Positions 31,241 through 39,613 of a stretch of 64,000 nt of DNA are shown one piece after another. A program made the translations under genes and the position numbers. Each line of letters starts with the position of its first letter. Position 1 is the first letter of the stretch. The notes below the pieces were generated by a model. That model was not told where the DNA came from. It was given only the letters and a program-made list of their open reading frames with translations, and made no database searches. Source of the DNA: Ramlibacter pallidus (GTDB lineage Bacteria; Pseudomonadota; Gammaproteobacteria; Burkholderiales; Burkholderiaceae_C); NCBI RefSeq assembly GCF_015070875.1, contig NZ_JADDIV010000002.1:372001-436000 (forward strand). The letters run 5' to 3'.

Positions 31241-31726
31241 ATGGCTGCCGTGCTGCCCGCCGACCTGCTGGCCATGATGGAGCGCGGCGTATCGGTGATC
31301 GTCGGCTCCCGCGACGCGGCCCTGCGGCCCAGCGTCATGCGCGGCGTCGGCAGCCGCATCGAGGCGGACGGCCGCGCCATCACCGTGTACCTCTCGCGGC
31401 CGCAGTCGCGGCAGCTGGTGCAGGACCTGGCCGCGACCGGCCGCATCGCGGTGGTGTTCAGCGAGCCTTCCACGCACCGGACCGTGCAGCTGAAGGCGTC
31501 GCGGGTCGAGATGCGCAATGCGGACCCCGGCGACGCACCGGTGCTGGAGCGCTACCTGCGCTCGATGGAGCACGAGGTGCAGAAGGTCGGCTTCGGTCCG
31601 CCGCTCACGCGGGCCATGCTGGCGCACCGGCTGGAGGACGTGGTGGCCGTGCGCTTCACGCCCGAACAGGCCTTCGACCAGACGCCCGGGCCGCGTGCGG
31701 GCGCGGCGCTCGGGAGCGGCCGGTGA
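31241..31726 (+). CDS. Pyridoxamine 5'-phosphate oxidase-like FMN-binding protein
   Basis: 161 residues of the split-barrel FMN-binding fold: SVIVGSRDAALRPSVMRGVGSRIEADGRAITVYLSRPQSRQLVQDL and IAVVFSEPSTHRTVQLKASRVEM. This resembles the PNPOx-like pyridoxamine phosphate oxidase-related proteins rather than true PdxH. It probably binds FMN or haem; the substrate is unknown. Its stop codon overlaps the GTG start of the following PNPOx-GAF protein by 4 bp, so the two are made together and may work as partners. Confidence 0.78.
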   Translation: MAAVLPADLLAMMERGVSVIVGSRDAALRPSVMRGVGSRIEADGRAITVYLSRPQSRQLVQDLAATGRIAVVFSEPSTHRTVQLKASRVEMRNADPGDAPVLERYLRSMEHEVQKVGFGPPLTRAMLAHRLEDVVAVRFTPEQAFDQTPGPRAGAALGSGR

Positions 31727-33066
31727 GCGCTCCGACGCTGCAGGACATCCGCGCCTGCTTCGAGGGCGCGATCCCGGCGATCGTCGGCACCTGCAGCGCC
31801 GACGGCGTGCCGAACGTCGCGTACATCTCGCAGGTGTTCTACGCCGACGAGCGCCACGTGGCGCTGTCGTTCCAGTTCTTCAACAAGACGCGCCAGAACA
31901 TCCTGGCCAACCCCCACGCCACGGCGCTGCTGCTGCACCCGGGCACCGCGCGCTTCTACCGCCTGCACATCCGGTACCTGCGCACCGAGACGGCCGGGCC
32001 GCTGTTCGAAGGCATGCGGGCGCAGCTCGCCGGCATCGCGTCGCACAGCGGCATGCAGGACGTGTTCCGGCTGCTGGGCGCGGACGTGTACGAGGTGGAA
32101 CAGGTCGAGGCGCTGGAGGGCGACACGCTGCCCGCGCCGCCACCGCGCGCGGGCTTGCTGGGCGCCGTGCGCCGCGCGAGCGAACGGCTGGCCCGTTGCG
32201 CGGGCCTCGACGACGCGCTGGCCGCCGTGCTGGCCAGCCTCAACGACCACCTCGGCATCCGTCACGGCATGGTGCTGATGCTGGACCCCGCGGCGCGGCG
32301 CCTCTACACGGTGGCGAGCTGCGGGTATGCGACCTCCGGCGTGGGTTCGGAGGTCGGCCTCGGGCAGGGCGTGATCGGCGTGGCGGCCCGCGAGCGCACG
32401 CCGGTGCGCATCGGGCACATGACGAACGCGGCGCTCTACGGCCAGGCCATGCGCAGCAGCTTCGACGCGAACGTGCCCGACTTCGAGCCGGTCACGGAGA
32501 TCCCCTACCCCGGGCTGGCGCAGCCGCACAGCCAGCTGGCGGTCCCCATCGTGAACGGCGGAAGGCTGCTGGGCGTGCTGTTCGTCGAAAGCAGCCAGGA
32601 GCTGCAGTTCACCTACGAGGACGAGGACGCGCTGGTGGCGATCGCGGGCCACCTCGGCGCCGCCATCGAACTGCTGCAGGCCACCGAAGCGAGCGATGCG
32701 GCGAGCCCGCCCGCCCCGGCGTTGCCGGACCCGCCTGCGCGCGCCGCGCCGCTGACGGTGCGCCACTTCGCGGCCAACGACAGCATCTTCCTGGGCGACG
32801 GCTACCTGATCAAGGGCGTGGCCGGCGCGATCCTCTGGAAGCTGTTGCGCGACCACGTGGCGCAGGGACGCACGGAGTTCACCAACCGCGAACTGCGGCT
32901 CGATCCCGCGCTGGGCCTTCCGGACGTCAGCGACAACCTCGAGGCCCGGCTGCTGTTGCTGCAGCGGCGGCTGTCGGAACAGGGCGGCGGCCTGCGCATC
33001 GAGAAGACCGGGCGCGGACGATTCCGGCTGGTGGTGGAGCGGGCCGTGGTCCTGGTCGAAGCCTAG
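31723..33066 (+). CDS. PNPOx-like and GAF domain fusion protein with C-terminal winged-helix-like region
   Basis: 447 residues. Residues about 5-135 form a split-barrel PNPOx-like domain (IPAIVGTCSADGVPNVAYISQVFYADERHVALSFQFFNKTRQNI). About 150-315 form a GAF domain (LDDALAAVLASLNDHLGIRHGMVLMLD, LGQGVIGVAARERTPVRIGHM, SQLAVPIVNGGRLLGVLFVES). After a Pro/Ala linker, about 345-447 (GYLIKGVAGAILWKLLRDH, TEFTNRELRLDPAL, DNLEARLLLLQRRL) looks like a small helical DNA-binding-type module. Together this suggests a soluble redox or ligand sensor. GTG start overlapping the previous stop. Its TAG stop interlocks with the stop of the convergent hemerythrin-like gene. Confidence 0.72.
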   Translation: MSAPTLQDIRACFEGAIPAIVGTCSADGVPNVAYISQVFYADERHVALSFQFFNKTRQNILANPHATALLLHPGTARFYRLHIRYLRTETAGPLFEGMRAQLAGIASHSGMQDVFRLLGADVYEVEQVEALEGDTLPAPPPRAGLLGAVRRASERLARCAGLDDALAAVLASLNDHLGIRHGMVLMLDPAARRLYTVASCGYATSGVGSEVGLGQGVIGVAARERTPVRIGHMTNAALYGQAMRSSFDANVPDFEPVTEIPYPGLAQPHSQLAVPIVNGGRLLGVLFVESSQELQFTYEDEDALVAIAGHLGAAIELLQATEASDAASPPAPALPDPPARAAPLTVRHFAANDSIFLGDGYLIKGVAGAILWKLLRDHVAQGRTEFTNRELRLDPALGLPDVSDNLEARLLLLQRRLSEQGGGLRIEKTGRGRFRLVVERAVVLVEA

Positions 33067-33776
33067 GCCGGCAGCCCGAGGTCGCGCGACAGCTTGTCCC
33101 AGTCGCGCTGCGCGAGGCAAGGGCGCACGCCCTGCAGCATCGCGTCGAACGCCGCGGCGGGCGCCTTCGCGCGCATGTCGGCGACCACGTGGAAGCGCTC
33201 CAGCGGGTTCATGAAGGGCACCAGCCAGCGGGAGATGACCATCATCTCGTCCGGCGGGATCGAGGCGACCAGCGCATCGTGCACGGCCACCAGCTCCGCG
33301 TCGGTGTAGCGGGCCCAGAGCACGGCGTTGTGCGCCGTTTCCTCGACGTGCATGTGCCGGAAGTTGTCGGCGACGAAGAGGGCGAGTTCGCGGTACAGCG
33401 TGGTCGCGAGCGCATGCCGCTGCGCGTCACCGGCGGTTTGCAGGATGCCTGCCAGCTCGCCAAGGGACGCGATGTGCTGCCGGTGTTCCTCGTGTTCGTG
33501 CGCGATCGCGTCGCTGGCGCCGGCGGCGCGCGCTTCGATCGCCGCGTGCACGAAGCGGTTCTCGTGCTCCAGGTGCGATGCACAGAAGCCGAGCAGCTGC
33601 AGCACGCGTCCGGTGGTCTCGGCGACTTCGGCGGGGTCGGCCGGGTCCATGCGGCCGACGGCGACCAGGGTGTCGGCCATGAAGGCGCGCAGCGCCTTGT
33701 GGATGCCGGTGTACATGTCGAAGCGCGGTGCTTCGGCGGCCGCGACGCGGGCCAGTTCCTGCGGGGAGATCTGCAT
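33063..33776 (-). CDS. Hemerythrin-like (HHE) domain protein
   Basis: 237 residues, all-helical. Possible di-iron ligands are spaced as in HHE cation-binding proteins: H in MYTGIHKALR, H and E in ASHLEHENRFVH, HEHEEHRQH, then HMHVEETAHN. Such proteins bind oxygen, nitric oxide or peroxide at a di-iron site. There is no signal peptide or membrane segment. It is convergent with the PNPOx-GAF gene, with interlocking stops, so the two may share a role in redox or NO sensing by location only. Upstream lies an 11-bp-periodic CTT repeat. Confidence 0.72.
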   Translation of the reverse strand: MQISPQELARVAAAEAPRFDMYTGIHKALRAFMADTLVAVGRMDPADPAEVAETTGRVLQLLGFCASHLEHENRFVHAAIEARAAGASDAIAHEHEEHRQHIASLGELAGILQTAGDAQRHALATTLYRELALFVADNFRHMHVEETAHNAVLWARYTDAELVAVHDALVASIPPDEMMVISRWLVPFMNPLERFHVVADMRAKAPAAAFDAMLQGVRPCLAQRDWDKLSRDLGLPA

Positions 33777-33856
33777 GGTCTTCTTTCGTGGGAGGACGGC
33801 GGGTTGCCGTGGAAAGAAGTCTAGGAACGCACCCCGCGGCGCGTTCTGAAGAATCC

Positions 33857-33884
33857 CTTAAGCAAACCTTCCAGGAACCTTAAG
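33857..33884. promoter_or_regulatory. CTTAA repeats at 11/22-bp spacing upstream of the hemerythrin-like gene
   Basis: CTTAAG (33857-33862), CTTCC (33868-33872) and CTTAAG (33879-33884) are spaced by exactly 11 bp each. OmpR/PmrA-type response regulators bind such direct repeats. The site lies about 80 bp upstream of the minus-strand hemerythrin-like start and overlaps the stop of the GMC gene. A candidate -10 TAGACT lies between it and the start. This rests on sequence pattern only. Confidence 0.35.
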
Positions 33885-35538
33885 CAGCGACGGCCTCGCG
33901 CGGCACGTGAACTGGTTCACGGCCCGCGCGCGCCGCGGCCCGGACGAGGTCGGCCGCCTTCTCGCCGATCATGATGACCGGCGCGTTGGTGTTGCCGCCG
34001 ACGATGGTCGGCATGATCGACGCGTCCACCACGCGCAGGCCTTCGAGTCCGTGGACCCGCAACTGCGCATCCACCACGTCGAGCGGGCCGGTGCCCATGC
34101 GGCAGGTGCCCACCGGGTGGTAGATCGTGTCGGCGTGGTTGCGCACGAAGGCCTCGATCTCGGCGTCGGTGCGGGCGCCGGCGGACGCCGCCAGTTCGCG
34201 CCCGCGATGGCCGGCCAACGCGGGCTGCGCCAGGATGTTCCGCATGGCCTTGAAGCCGCGCACCAGGCGCTGCACGTCGTCGGGATCGGCGAGGAAGTTC
34301 GGGTCGATGCGCGGCGCGGCCAGCGGGTCCGCGCTCTTCAGGCCGACCGAACCCCGGCTCTTCGGCCGCAGCAGGCAGACGTGGCAGGAGTAGCCGTGGC
34401 CGAACACCGTCTTGCGCCCGTGGTCCACCAGCTTGCCGATGACGAAGTGCAGTTGCAGGTCGGGGATCGCTTCCGCCGGGCTGCTGCGGATGAAGCCGCC
34501 CGCCTCCGCGAAATTGGTCGTGAGCAGTCCGGTGCGGGAGCGCCGCCATTCGAGGATGCCCTTCACGGCATTCACGAGGCCGGAGAACGACAGCCCGAAC
34601 AGCTCCGTGACCGTCGGCGCGTCGACCACCTGCACCACGTCGACGTGGTCGTGCAGGTTGCGCCCGACGCCCGGCAGGTCGTGCAGCACCGGAATGCCGT
34701 GGGCCTGCAGTTCCGCGGCGGGGCCCACGCCCGACAGCATCAGCAGCTGGGGGGACAGCAACGCCCCGGCGGAGAGGATCACCTCGCGCCGGGCCCGCAT
34801 CTGCCGGCGCTGGCCGCCCTGCTCGTATTCGACGCCGACCGCGCGCCGGCCCTCGAACACGACGCGGCTGGCGTGCGCGCCGGTCACCACCTGCAGGTTC
34901 GCGCGGCCGCGGTTCGGCGCGAGGTAGGCCTTGGCCGCGCTGTACCGCTCGCCGTCCTTGTGCGTCACCTGGTAGAGGCCGACGCCTTCCTGCTGCGCGC
35001 CGTTGAAGTCGCGGTTCTCGGGATAGCCGGCCTGCTTGCCCGCCTCGACGAATACGCCCCCGAAGCGGTGCGGGCTGCGCAGGTCCATCACGTTCAGCGG
35101 CCCGCCCGTCCCGTGGAAGGCGTCGGCGCCGCGCTCGTTGTGCTCGGAGCGGCGGAAGTACGGCAGCACGTCGTCCCAGCCCCAGCCCGCGTTGCCTTCC
35201 GCCGCCCAGCCGTCGTAGTCGGCGCGGTGCCCGCGCGCATAGATCATCGCGTTGACCGAGCTCGAGCCGCCCAGCACCTTGCCGCGCGGCTGGTAGCCGC
35301 GACGGCCGTTGAGGCCGGGCTGCGGCTCGGTCTGGAAGCCCCAGTTCGCCTGGCCGTTCTTCGCCAGCAAGGCGAGGCCCGCCGGGCAGTGGATCAGGAT
35401 GCTGGTGTCCGGCGGGCCGGCCTCCAGCAACGCCACCTGCACGTCCGGGTCTTCGCTCAGGCGTGCCGCCAGCACGCAGCCGGCGGAGCCGCCGCCCACG
35501 ATCAGGTAGTCCACAGTGGCGATGTCGCTTGCAGCCAT
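33880..35538 (-). CDS. GMC-family FAD-dependent oxidoreductase (choline dehydrogenase-like)
   Basis: 552 residues. N-terminal dinucleotide fold VDYLIVGGGSAGCVLAARLSE, GMC signature 1 (GRRGYQPRGKVLGGSSSVNAMIYARG), signature 2 around GALLSPQLLMLSGVGPAAEL, and catalytic His in IYHPVGTCRMG, with GGNTNAPVIMIGEKAAD closing the FAD site. The family oxidises alcohols, including choline and long-chain alcohols. Full length, no signal peptide. No betaine aldehyde dehydrogenase neighbours it, so choline is not especially favoured as substrate. The ATG has GGAGGAG upstream. The divergent crotonase gene starts 65 bp away and may share the control region. Confidence 0.9.
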   Translation of the reverse strand: MAASDIATVDYLIVGGGSAGCVLAARLSEDPDVQVALLEAGPPDTSILIHCPAGLALLAKNGQANWGFQTEPQPGLNGRRGYQPRGKVLGGSSSVNAMIYARGHRADYDGWAAEGNAGWGWDDVLPYFRRSEHNERGADAFHGTGGPLNVMDLRSPHRFGGVFVEAGKQAGYPENRDFNGAQQEGVGLYQVTHKDGERYSAAKAYLAPNRGRANLQVVTGAHASRVVFEGRRAVGVEYEQGGQRRQMRARREVILSAGALLSPQLLMLSGVGPAAELQAHGIPVLHDLPGVGRNLHDHVDVVQVVDAPTVTELFGLSFSGLVNAVKGILEWRRSRTGLLTTNFAEAGGFIRSSPAEAIPDLQLHFVIGKLVDHGRKTVFGHGYSCHVCLLRPKSRGSVGLKSADPLAAPRIDPNFLADPDDVQRLVRGFKAMRNILAQPALAGHRGRELAASAGARTDAEIEAFVRNHADTIYHPVGTCRMGTGPLDVVDAQLRVHGLEGLRVVDASIMPTIVGGNTNAPVIMIGEKAADLVRAAARAGREPVHVPREAVAA

Positions 35539-35603
35539 GGCTGTCTCCTCCGTTGCACCAGTCTAGGCCGCCGCCCCGCCGCGGCCACCGGGTGCCTGCT
35601 CTA

Positions 35604-36422
35604 ATGACGCTCATGGAAAACGCCAGTCCGCCCGCCGAGGGCACCATCCGCACGGAGCGACGTGGCCCGCTGCTGCTGGTCGGCATCGACCGCCCCGCCA
35701 AGCGCAACGGCTTCACGCCCCGCATGTTCCGCGAGCTGGCGCAAGCGTACACCCTGCTCGACGACGACGCCGAGCTGCGCGCCGGCGTGCTGCACGCCCT
35801 CGGCGACCATTTCACGGCGGGGCTGGACCTGCCGTCGATCGCCCCTTTCATGCAGAAGGGCGAGAAGTTGTGGCCGGCCGGGCTGGTGGAGCCGCTGGAC
35901 CTGGGCAGCCCGGGCTACCGCCGGCGGACCAAGCCGATGGTGGTGGCCGTCCAGGGCATCACCTTCACGCTGGGCATCGAGCTGATGCTGGCCGCCGACA
36001 TCGTCGTCGCGGCGGACGACTGCCGCTTCTCGCAGCTGGAGGTCAAGCGCGGGATCATGGCCACGGGCGGTGCCACGCTGCGGATGGCGGAGCGCGCCGG
36101 CGTCGGCAACGCGCTGCTGCACCTGCTGACCGGCGACGAGTTCGGCGCGGCCGAAGCGCTCCGGCTGAACTTCGTGCAGAAGGTGGTCCCTGCCGGACGG
36201 CAGCTGGAAGAGGCAATCCGCATCGCAGAAGCCGTCGCTGCCCAGGCGCCGCTGGCCGTGGTGGCCACGCGGGCGAACGCGCGCAAGGCCGTGGAAGACG
36301 GCCCGCTGGCGGCCATGGCCGAGTTCGTGACGGTGCAACAGCGGCTGTCGCGCAGCGAAGATGCGGCGGAGGGCGTGCGCTCGTTCATCGAGAAGCGCGC
36401 GGCGCGGTTCAGCGGCCGGTAG
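35604..36422 (+). CDS. Crotonase/enoyl-CoA hydratase family protein
   Basis: 272 residues with the crotonase fold: VGIDRPAKRNGFTPRMF, the oxyanion-hole segment GDHFTAGLDL, FTLGIELMLAADIVVAADDCRFSQLEVKRGIMATGG, and a helical C-terminus. The segment QLEVKRGI, where hydratases often have a catalytic Glu, keeps an E, but the first catalytic Glu position appears to be within FTLGIE. Hydratase, isomerase or another CoA activity is possible. A second ATG 9 bp downstream (35613) is equally credible, since neither has a clear Shine-Dalgarno. Divergent from the GMC gene. Confidence 0.85.
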   Translation: MTLMENASPPAEGTIRTERRGPLLLVGIDRPAKRNGFTPRMFRELAQAYTLLDDDAELRAGVLHALGDHFTAGLDLPSIAPFMQKGEKLWPAGLVEPLDLGSPGYRRRTKPMVVAVQGITFTLGIELMLAADIVVAADDCRFSQLEVKRGIMATGGATLRMAERAGVGNALLHLLTGDEFGAAEALRLNFVQKVVPAGRQLEEAIRIAEAVAAQAPLAVVATRANARKAVEDGPLAAMAEFVTVQQRLSRSEDAAEGVRSFIEKRAARFSGR

Positions 36423-36462
36423 GGCCGGACGGCGCAGGGACCCTGCCGCCGGCGCCAATGCA

Positions 36463-36491
36463 TTGCACGCAATTTGATTTTGAACTACACT
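36463..36491 (+). promoter_or_regulatory. Promoter and possible OhrR operator before ohrR
   Basis: -35 TTGCAC (36463-36468), 17-bp spacer, -10 TACACT (36486-36491). Two overlapping palindromes, CAATGCATTG (36456-36465) and TTGCACGCAA (36463-36472), cover the -35 box and are candidate OhrR-binding sites for autorepression. The predicted transcript start falls within a base or two of the ohrR ATG at 36499. Confidence 0.5.
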
Positions 36492-36498
36492 TCACGCC

Positions 36499-36948
36499 AT
36501 GCCGGCCCGCAACCCTTCCGTCGACCCGATGCTCCTGCTGGACAACCAGCTGTGCTTCGCGCTGTATTCGGCTTCGCTGGCCATGACCAAGCTCTACAAG
36601 CCGCTGCTCGACGAACTCGGCCTGACCTACCCGCAGTACCTCGTGATGCTGGTGCTGTGGGAAGGTGACGGCCTGATGGTCTCCGAGCTCGGCCAGCGCC
36701 TGTATCTCGATTCCGGCACGCTCACGCCGCTGCTCAAGCGGCTGGAGGGCGCGGGCCTCGTCAGCCGTCTGCGCGACGTGGCCGACGAGCGCCGGGTGCA
36801 CGTGCACCTCACGGCGGCCGGCCGCAAGCTGAAGGCCCGTGCGGCCCGCGTGCCCGCCTGCGTGCTGCAGGCCAGCCAGTGCTCGCTGCCCGAACTGAAG
36901 CAGCTCACCGACCAGGTGCGCAGGCTGCGCGAGCGGCTCGCCGCCTGA
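36499..36948 (+). CDS. ohrR: Organic-hydroperoxide-sensing MarR-family repressor OhrR
   Basis: 149 residues. MarR winged helix (MVSELGQRLYLDSGTLTPLLKRLEGAGLVSRLRDVADERRVHVHLT) preceded by the OhrR-specific N-terminal Cys motif LLDNQLCFALYSASLAMT (Cys19) and two C-terminal cysteines (121, 128), as in two-Cys OhrR of Xanthomonas. Oxidation of the N-terminal Cys by organic peroxides releases DNA and induces ohr, encoded 55 bp downstream. A second ATG at 36529 (MLLLDNQLC) matches family starts better and would allow a short leader, so the start is uncertain. Confidence 0.92.
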   Translation: MPARNPSVDPMLLLDNQLCFALYSASLAMTKLYKPLLDELGLTYPQYLVMLVLWEGDGLMVSELGQRLYLDSGTLTPLLKRLEGAGLVSRLRDVADERRVHVHLTAAGRKLKARAARVPACVLQASQCSLPELKQLTDQVRRLRERLAA

Positions 36949-37003
36949 CGCCCATCCTTTTCCCCTCCCGCTTCTCCCGAAGCTCCAACCCCCAAGGACC
37001 TCC

Positions 37004-37423
37004 ATGACCACCCAACTCGACAAAGTGCTGTACACCGCAAAGTCCCACGTGACCGGCGGCCGCGAAGGCGAAGGCCGCTCCAGCGACGGCCGCATCGAAG
37101 TGAAGCTGTCCTCGCCCGGCGGTCCCGGCAATGGCACCAACCCGGAGCAGCTGTTCGCCATCGGCTATTCCGCCTGCTTCATGGGCGCGATGAAGGCCGT
37201 CGCGCCGAAGCTGAAGGTCACGGTGCCGCAGGACGCCGCGATCGACGCCGAAGTCGACCTGGGACCCACCTCGCTGGGCTACGGCATCGCCGCCCGCCTG
37301 AACATCAGCCTGCCCGGCATGGAGCGCGCGCAAGCCGAGCAGCTGGTGGCCGAGGCGCACAAGGTCTGCCCCTATTCCAACGCCACCCGCAACAACATCG
37401 ACGTCCAGATCAACGTCGTCTGA
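37004..37423 (+). CDS. ohr: Organic hydroperoxide resistance protein Ohr
   Basis: 139 residues. Thiol peroxidase reducing organic and fatty-acid hydroperoxides with lipoyl-protein electrons. Peroxidatic Cys58 in YSACFMGA and resolving Cys122 in VCPYSNATR are both present, as are the partner R20 and E48 region (TNPEQLFA). AAGGA precedes the ATG by 6-7 bases. It follows its regulator ohrR in the same direction; an OhrR site specific to ohr was not evident in the 55-bp gap, so co-transcription is plausible. A strong hairpin follows. Confidence 0.96.
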   Translation: MTTQLDKVLYTAKSHVTGGREGEGRSSDGRIEVKLSSPGGPGNGTNPEQLFAIGYSACFMGAMKAVAPKLKVTVPQDAAIDAEVDLGPTSLGYGIAARLNISLPGMERAQAEQLVAEAHKVCPYSNATRNNIDVQINVV

Positions 37424-37439
37424 CGCTCCTGGGTGTCCC

Positions 37440-37478
37440 GCAGGCGGCCCGCCGGTGTTGAGCCGGCGGGCCGCCTGC
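37440..37478 (+). terminator. Long hairpin terminator after ohr
   Basis: Perfect 16-bp inverted repeat, left arm 37440-37455 and right arm 37463-37478, loop TGTTGAG, very GC-rich, followed by only CTTA. The structure is very stable but the weak T run makes full intrinsic termination uncertain. Confidence 0.6.
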
Positions 37479-37492
37479 CTTAGCGTGCGGGC

Positions 37493-38581
37493 ATGAGCAA
37501 CACCACCCTCCTCGTGCGCAAGGACCGCATCGCCGACGCCCGCCTGGACGAGAGCGAAGACCCGGCCCTGTCGGCCGGCGAAATCCGCGTGCGCGTCGAC
37601 GCCTTTTCCCTCACGGCCAACAACATCACCTACGCGGCATTCGGCGACGCCATGCACTACTGGCGCTTCTTCGCGGCGCCGCAAGAGGGCTGGGGCATCG
37701 TGCCGGTCTGGGGATTCGCCACGGTGGTGCAGTCGCTGCATCCTGGTGTGGCCGTCGGCGAGCGGCTCTATGGCTACTGGCCGATGGCGCGGCATGCGGT
37801 GCTGCGGCCCGACCGGCTGGACGAAGGCGGCTTCCTCGATGCCACGCCGCACCGGCGCGAGCTGCCCGTCACTTACAACCACTACGCGCGCAGCAGCCGC
37901 GACCCGTTCTACACGCCGGACAGCGAGGACGCGCAGTCCGTGCTGCGGCCGCTGGCGACCACCGCCTGGCTGATCGACGATTTCCTCGCCGAACAGGGCT
38001 TCTTCGGCGCGCGGGCGGTGCTGATGTCGAGCGCCTCGAGCAAGACCGCGTACAGCACGGCGTTCCACCTCCGGCGGCGCCAGGGGATCGAACGCATCGG
38101 CTTCACGTCGCCGGCCAACCGGGCGTTCTGCGAGAGCCTGGGCTGCTACGACCGCGTGCTCGCCTACGAAGAGCTGCCACGGCTGGATGCCACCCTGCCC
38201 TGCGTGTACGTGGATTTCGCGGGCAACGCGGACTTCCGGGCCCGGCTGCACGGCCACTTTCCCGACCTGAAGTACAGCTGCGCCGTGGGCGGCACGCACG
38301 TGTCGGCGCTGGGTGGCGGCAGCGGCTTGCCCGGTCCGCGGCCGACCCTGTTCTTTGCCCCGGCGCAAGCGCAGAAGCGGCAGAAGGAATGGGGCGCCGC
38401 GGACTTCGGCAAGCGCCTGGTCGAAGGCTGGAATGCCTTGCGCGACCGCGCCACGGACCCCGCACGCCCCTGGCTGCGCGTGCAGCACCACGACGGACCC
38501 GACGCGGTGCTGGCGGCCTACCGCCGCATGGCCGCGGGCGACACCGACCCGGCCTTCGGCCACGTGCTGAGCCTGCGCTGA
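37493..38581 (+). CDS. DUF2855 family protein
   Basis: 362 residues of a family related to medium-chain quinone-reductase-like folds: GEIRVRVDAFSLTANNITYAAFGDAM, WGIVPVWGFATVVQS, GVAVGERLYGYWPMA, FGARAVLMSSASSKTAYSTAFHL, CVYVDFAGNADFRARLH. It lacks the usual NADPH-binding GxGxxG and zinc ligands. DUF2855 has no established reaction. It stands alone between the ohr terminator and srkA, which starts 23 bp downstream, so the two may be co-transcribed. The ATG start aligns with the beginning of the domain. Confidence 0.82.
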   Translation: MSNTTLLVRKDRIADARLDESEDPALSAGEIRVRVDAFSLTANNITYAAFGDAMHYWRFFAAPQEGWGIVPVWGFATVVQSLHPGVAVGERLYGYWPMARHAVLRPDRLDEGGFLDATPHRRELPVTYNHYARSSRDPFYTPDSEDAQSVLRPLATTAWLIDDFLAEQGFFGARAVLMSSASSKTAYSTAFHLRRRQGIERIGFTSPANRAFCESLGCYDRVLAYEELPRLDATLPCVYVDFAGNADFRARLHGHFPDLKYSCAVGGTHVSALGGGSGLPGPRPTLFFAPAQAQKRQKEWGAADFGKRLVEGWNALRDRATDPARPWLRVQHHDGPDAVLAAYRRMAAGDTDPAFGHVLSLR

Positions 38582-38604
38582 GGGCGGGCAGCGACAATCG
38601 CTGC

Positions 38605-39609
38605 ATGACCGACGCCCTGCACCCTTACGAGACGCTCACGCCCGACGTGGTGATGGACGCCTTGTCCTCCATCGGGCTGCATGGCGACGGCCGCCTGCTG
38701 GGCCTGAGCTCCTACGAGAACCGGGTCTACCAGGTGCACCTAGAGGACGCCTTCGAAGGCTGTCCCATCGTGGTCGCCAAGTTCTACCGGCCGGCGCGCT
38801 GGAGCGAAGCCCAGATCCTGGAGGAGCACGCCTTCGCCGCGGAGCTGCTGCAGGCCGAAGTGCCGGCGGTGGCGCCGCTCGCGCCGGGCGGCGCCACGCT
38901 GCACCACCACGCGGGGTTCGCCTTCAGCGTGTCGCCGCGGCGCGGCGGCCGCGCGCCCGAGCTCGACGACGGCGAGGTGCTGGAGTGGATCGGCCGCTAC
39001 CTCGCGCGGCTGCACACGGTGGGCGCGCGCCGGCCCTTCGCGGTGCGGCCGGCGCTGGACGTCGCCTCCTTCGGCGAGGAGCCGCGCGACTGGCTGCTGG
39101 CGCACCACGGCATTCCGCTCGACGTGCAGGGCGACTGGCAGCGCGCCTGCGAGCTGGCGCTGGCGCGGATCCGCACGGCGTTCGACGCGGCGGCCGCGGC
39201 CGGCGTGCGCACGCTGCGCCTGCACGGCGACTGCCATCCCGGCAACATCCTCTGGACACCCGATGCCGGACCGCACTTCGTGGACCTCGACGACGCGCGC
39301 ACCGGCCCCGCGGTGCAGGACCTGTGGATGCTGCTGTCGGGAGAGCGGGCCGATCGCCAGCGGCAGCTCGGCGGGCTGCTGGACGGCTACGAGCAGCTGC
39401 GCGACTTCGACCGCACGGAGCTGGCGCTGATCGAGCCGTTGCGCACGCTGCGGCTGATCCACTATTCGGCCTGGCTGGCGCGGCGCTGGGACGACCCCGC
39501 CTTCCCGCATGCGTTCCCCTGGTTCGGCACCTCCGACTATTGGCGCGGCCAGGTGCAGATGCTGGAGGAGCAGCTGGAGGCGATGGACGAACCGCCCGTG
39601 GTCGCCTGA
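38605..39609 (+). CDS. srkA: Stress response kinase A (SrkA/YihE/RdoA)
   Basis: 334 residues. Aminoglycoside-phosphotransferase-like Ser/Thr kinase: LSSYENRVYQVHLED, Lys in IVVAKFYRP, catalytic loop LHGDCHPGNILW with D and N, and metal-binding D in HFVDLDDA. SrkA dampens stress-induced death in E. coli (MazEF and Cpx links). Length and the motif FPWFGTSDYWRGQ are as in the family. No dsbA neighbour is present, unlike in E. coli. The ATG at 38605 is the first in register with the domain start (MTDALHPYETLTPDVV). Confidence 0.9.
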   Translation: MTDALHPYETLTPDVVMDALSSIGLHGDGRLLGLSSYENRVYQVHLEDAFEGCPIVVAKFYRPARWSEAQILEEHAFAAELLQAEVPAVAPLAPGGATLHHHAGFAFSVSPRRGGRAPELDDGEVLEWIGRYLARLHTVGARRPFAVRPALDVASFGEEPRDWLLAHHGIPLDVQGDWQRACELALARIRTAFDAAAAAGVRTLRLHGDCHPGNILWTPDAGPHFVDLDDARTGPAVQDLWMLLSGERADRQRQLGGLLDGYEQLRDFDRTELALIEPLRTLRLIHYSAWLARRWDDPAFPHAFPWFGTSDYWRGQVQMLEEQLEAMDEPPVVA

Positions 39610-39613
39610 GCGG

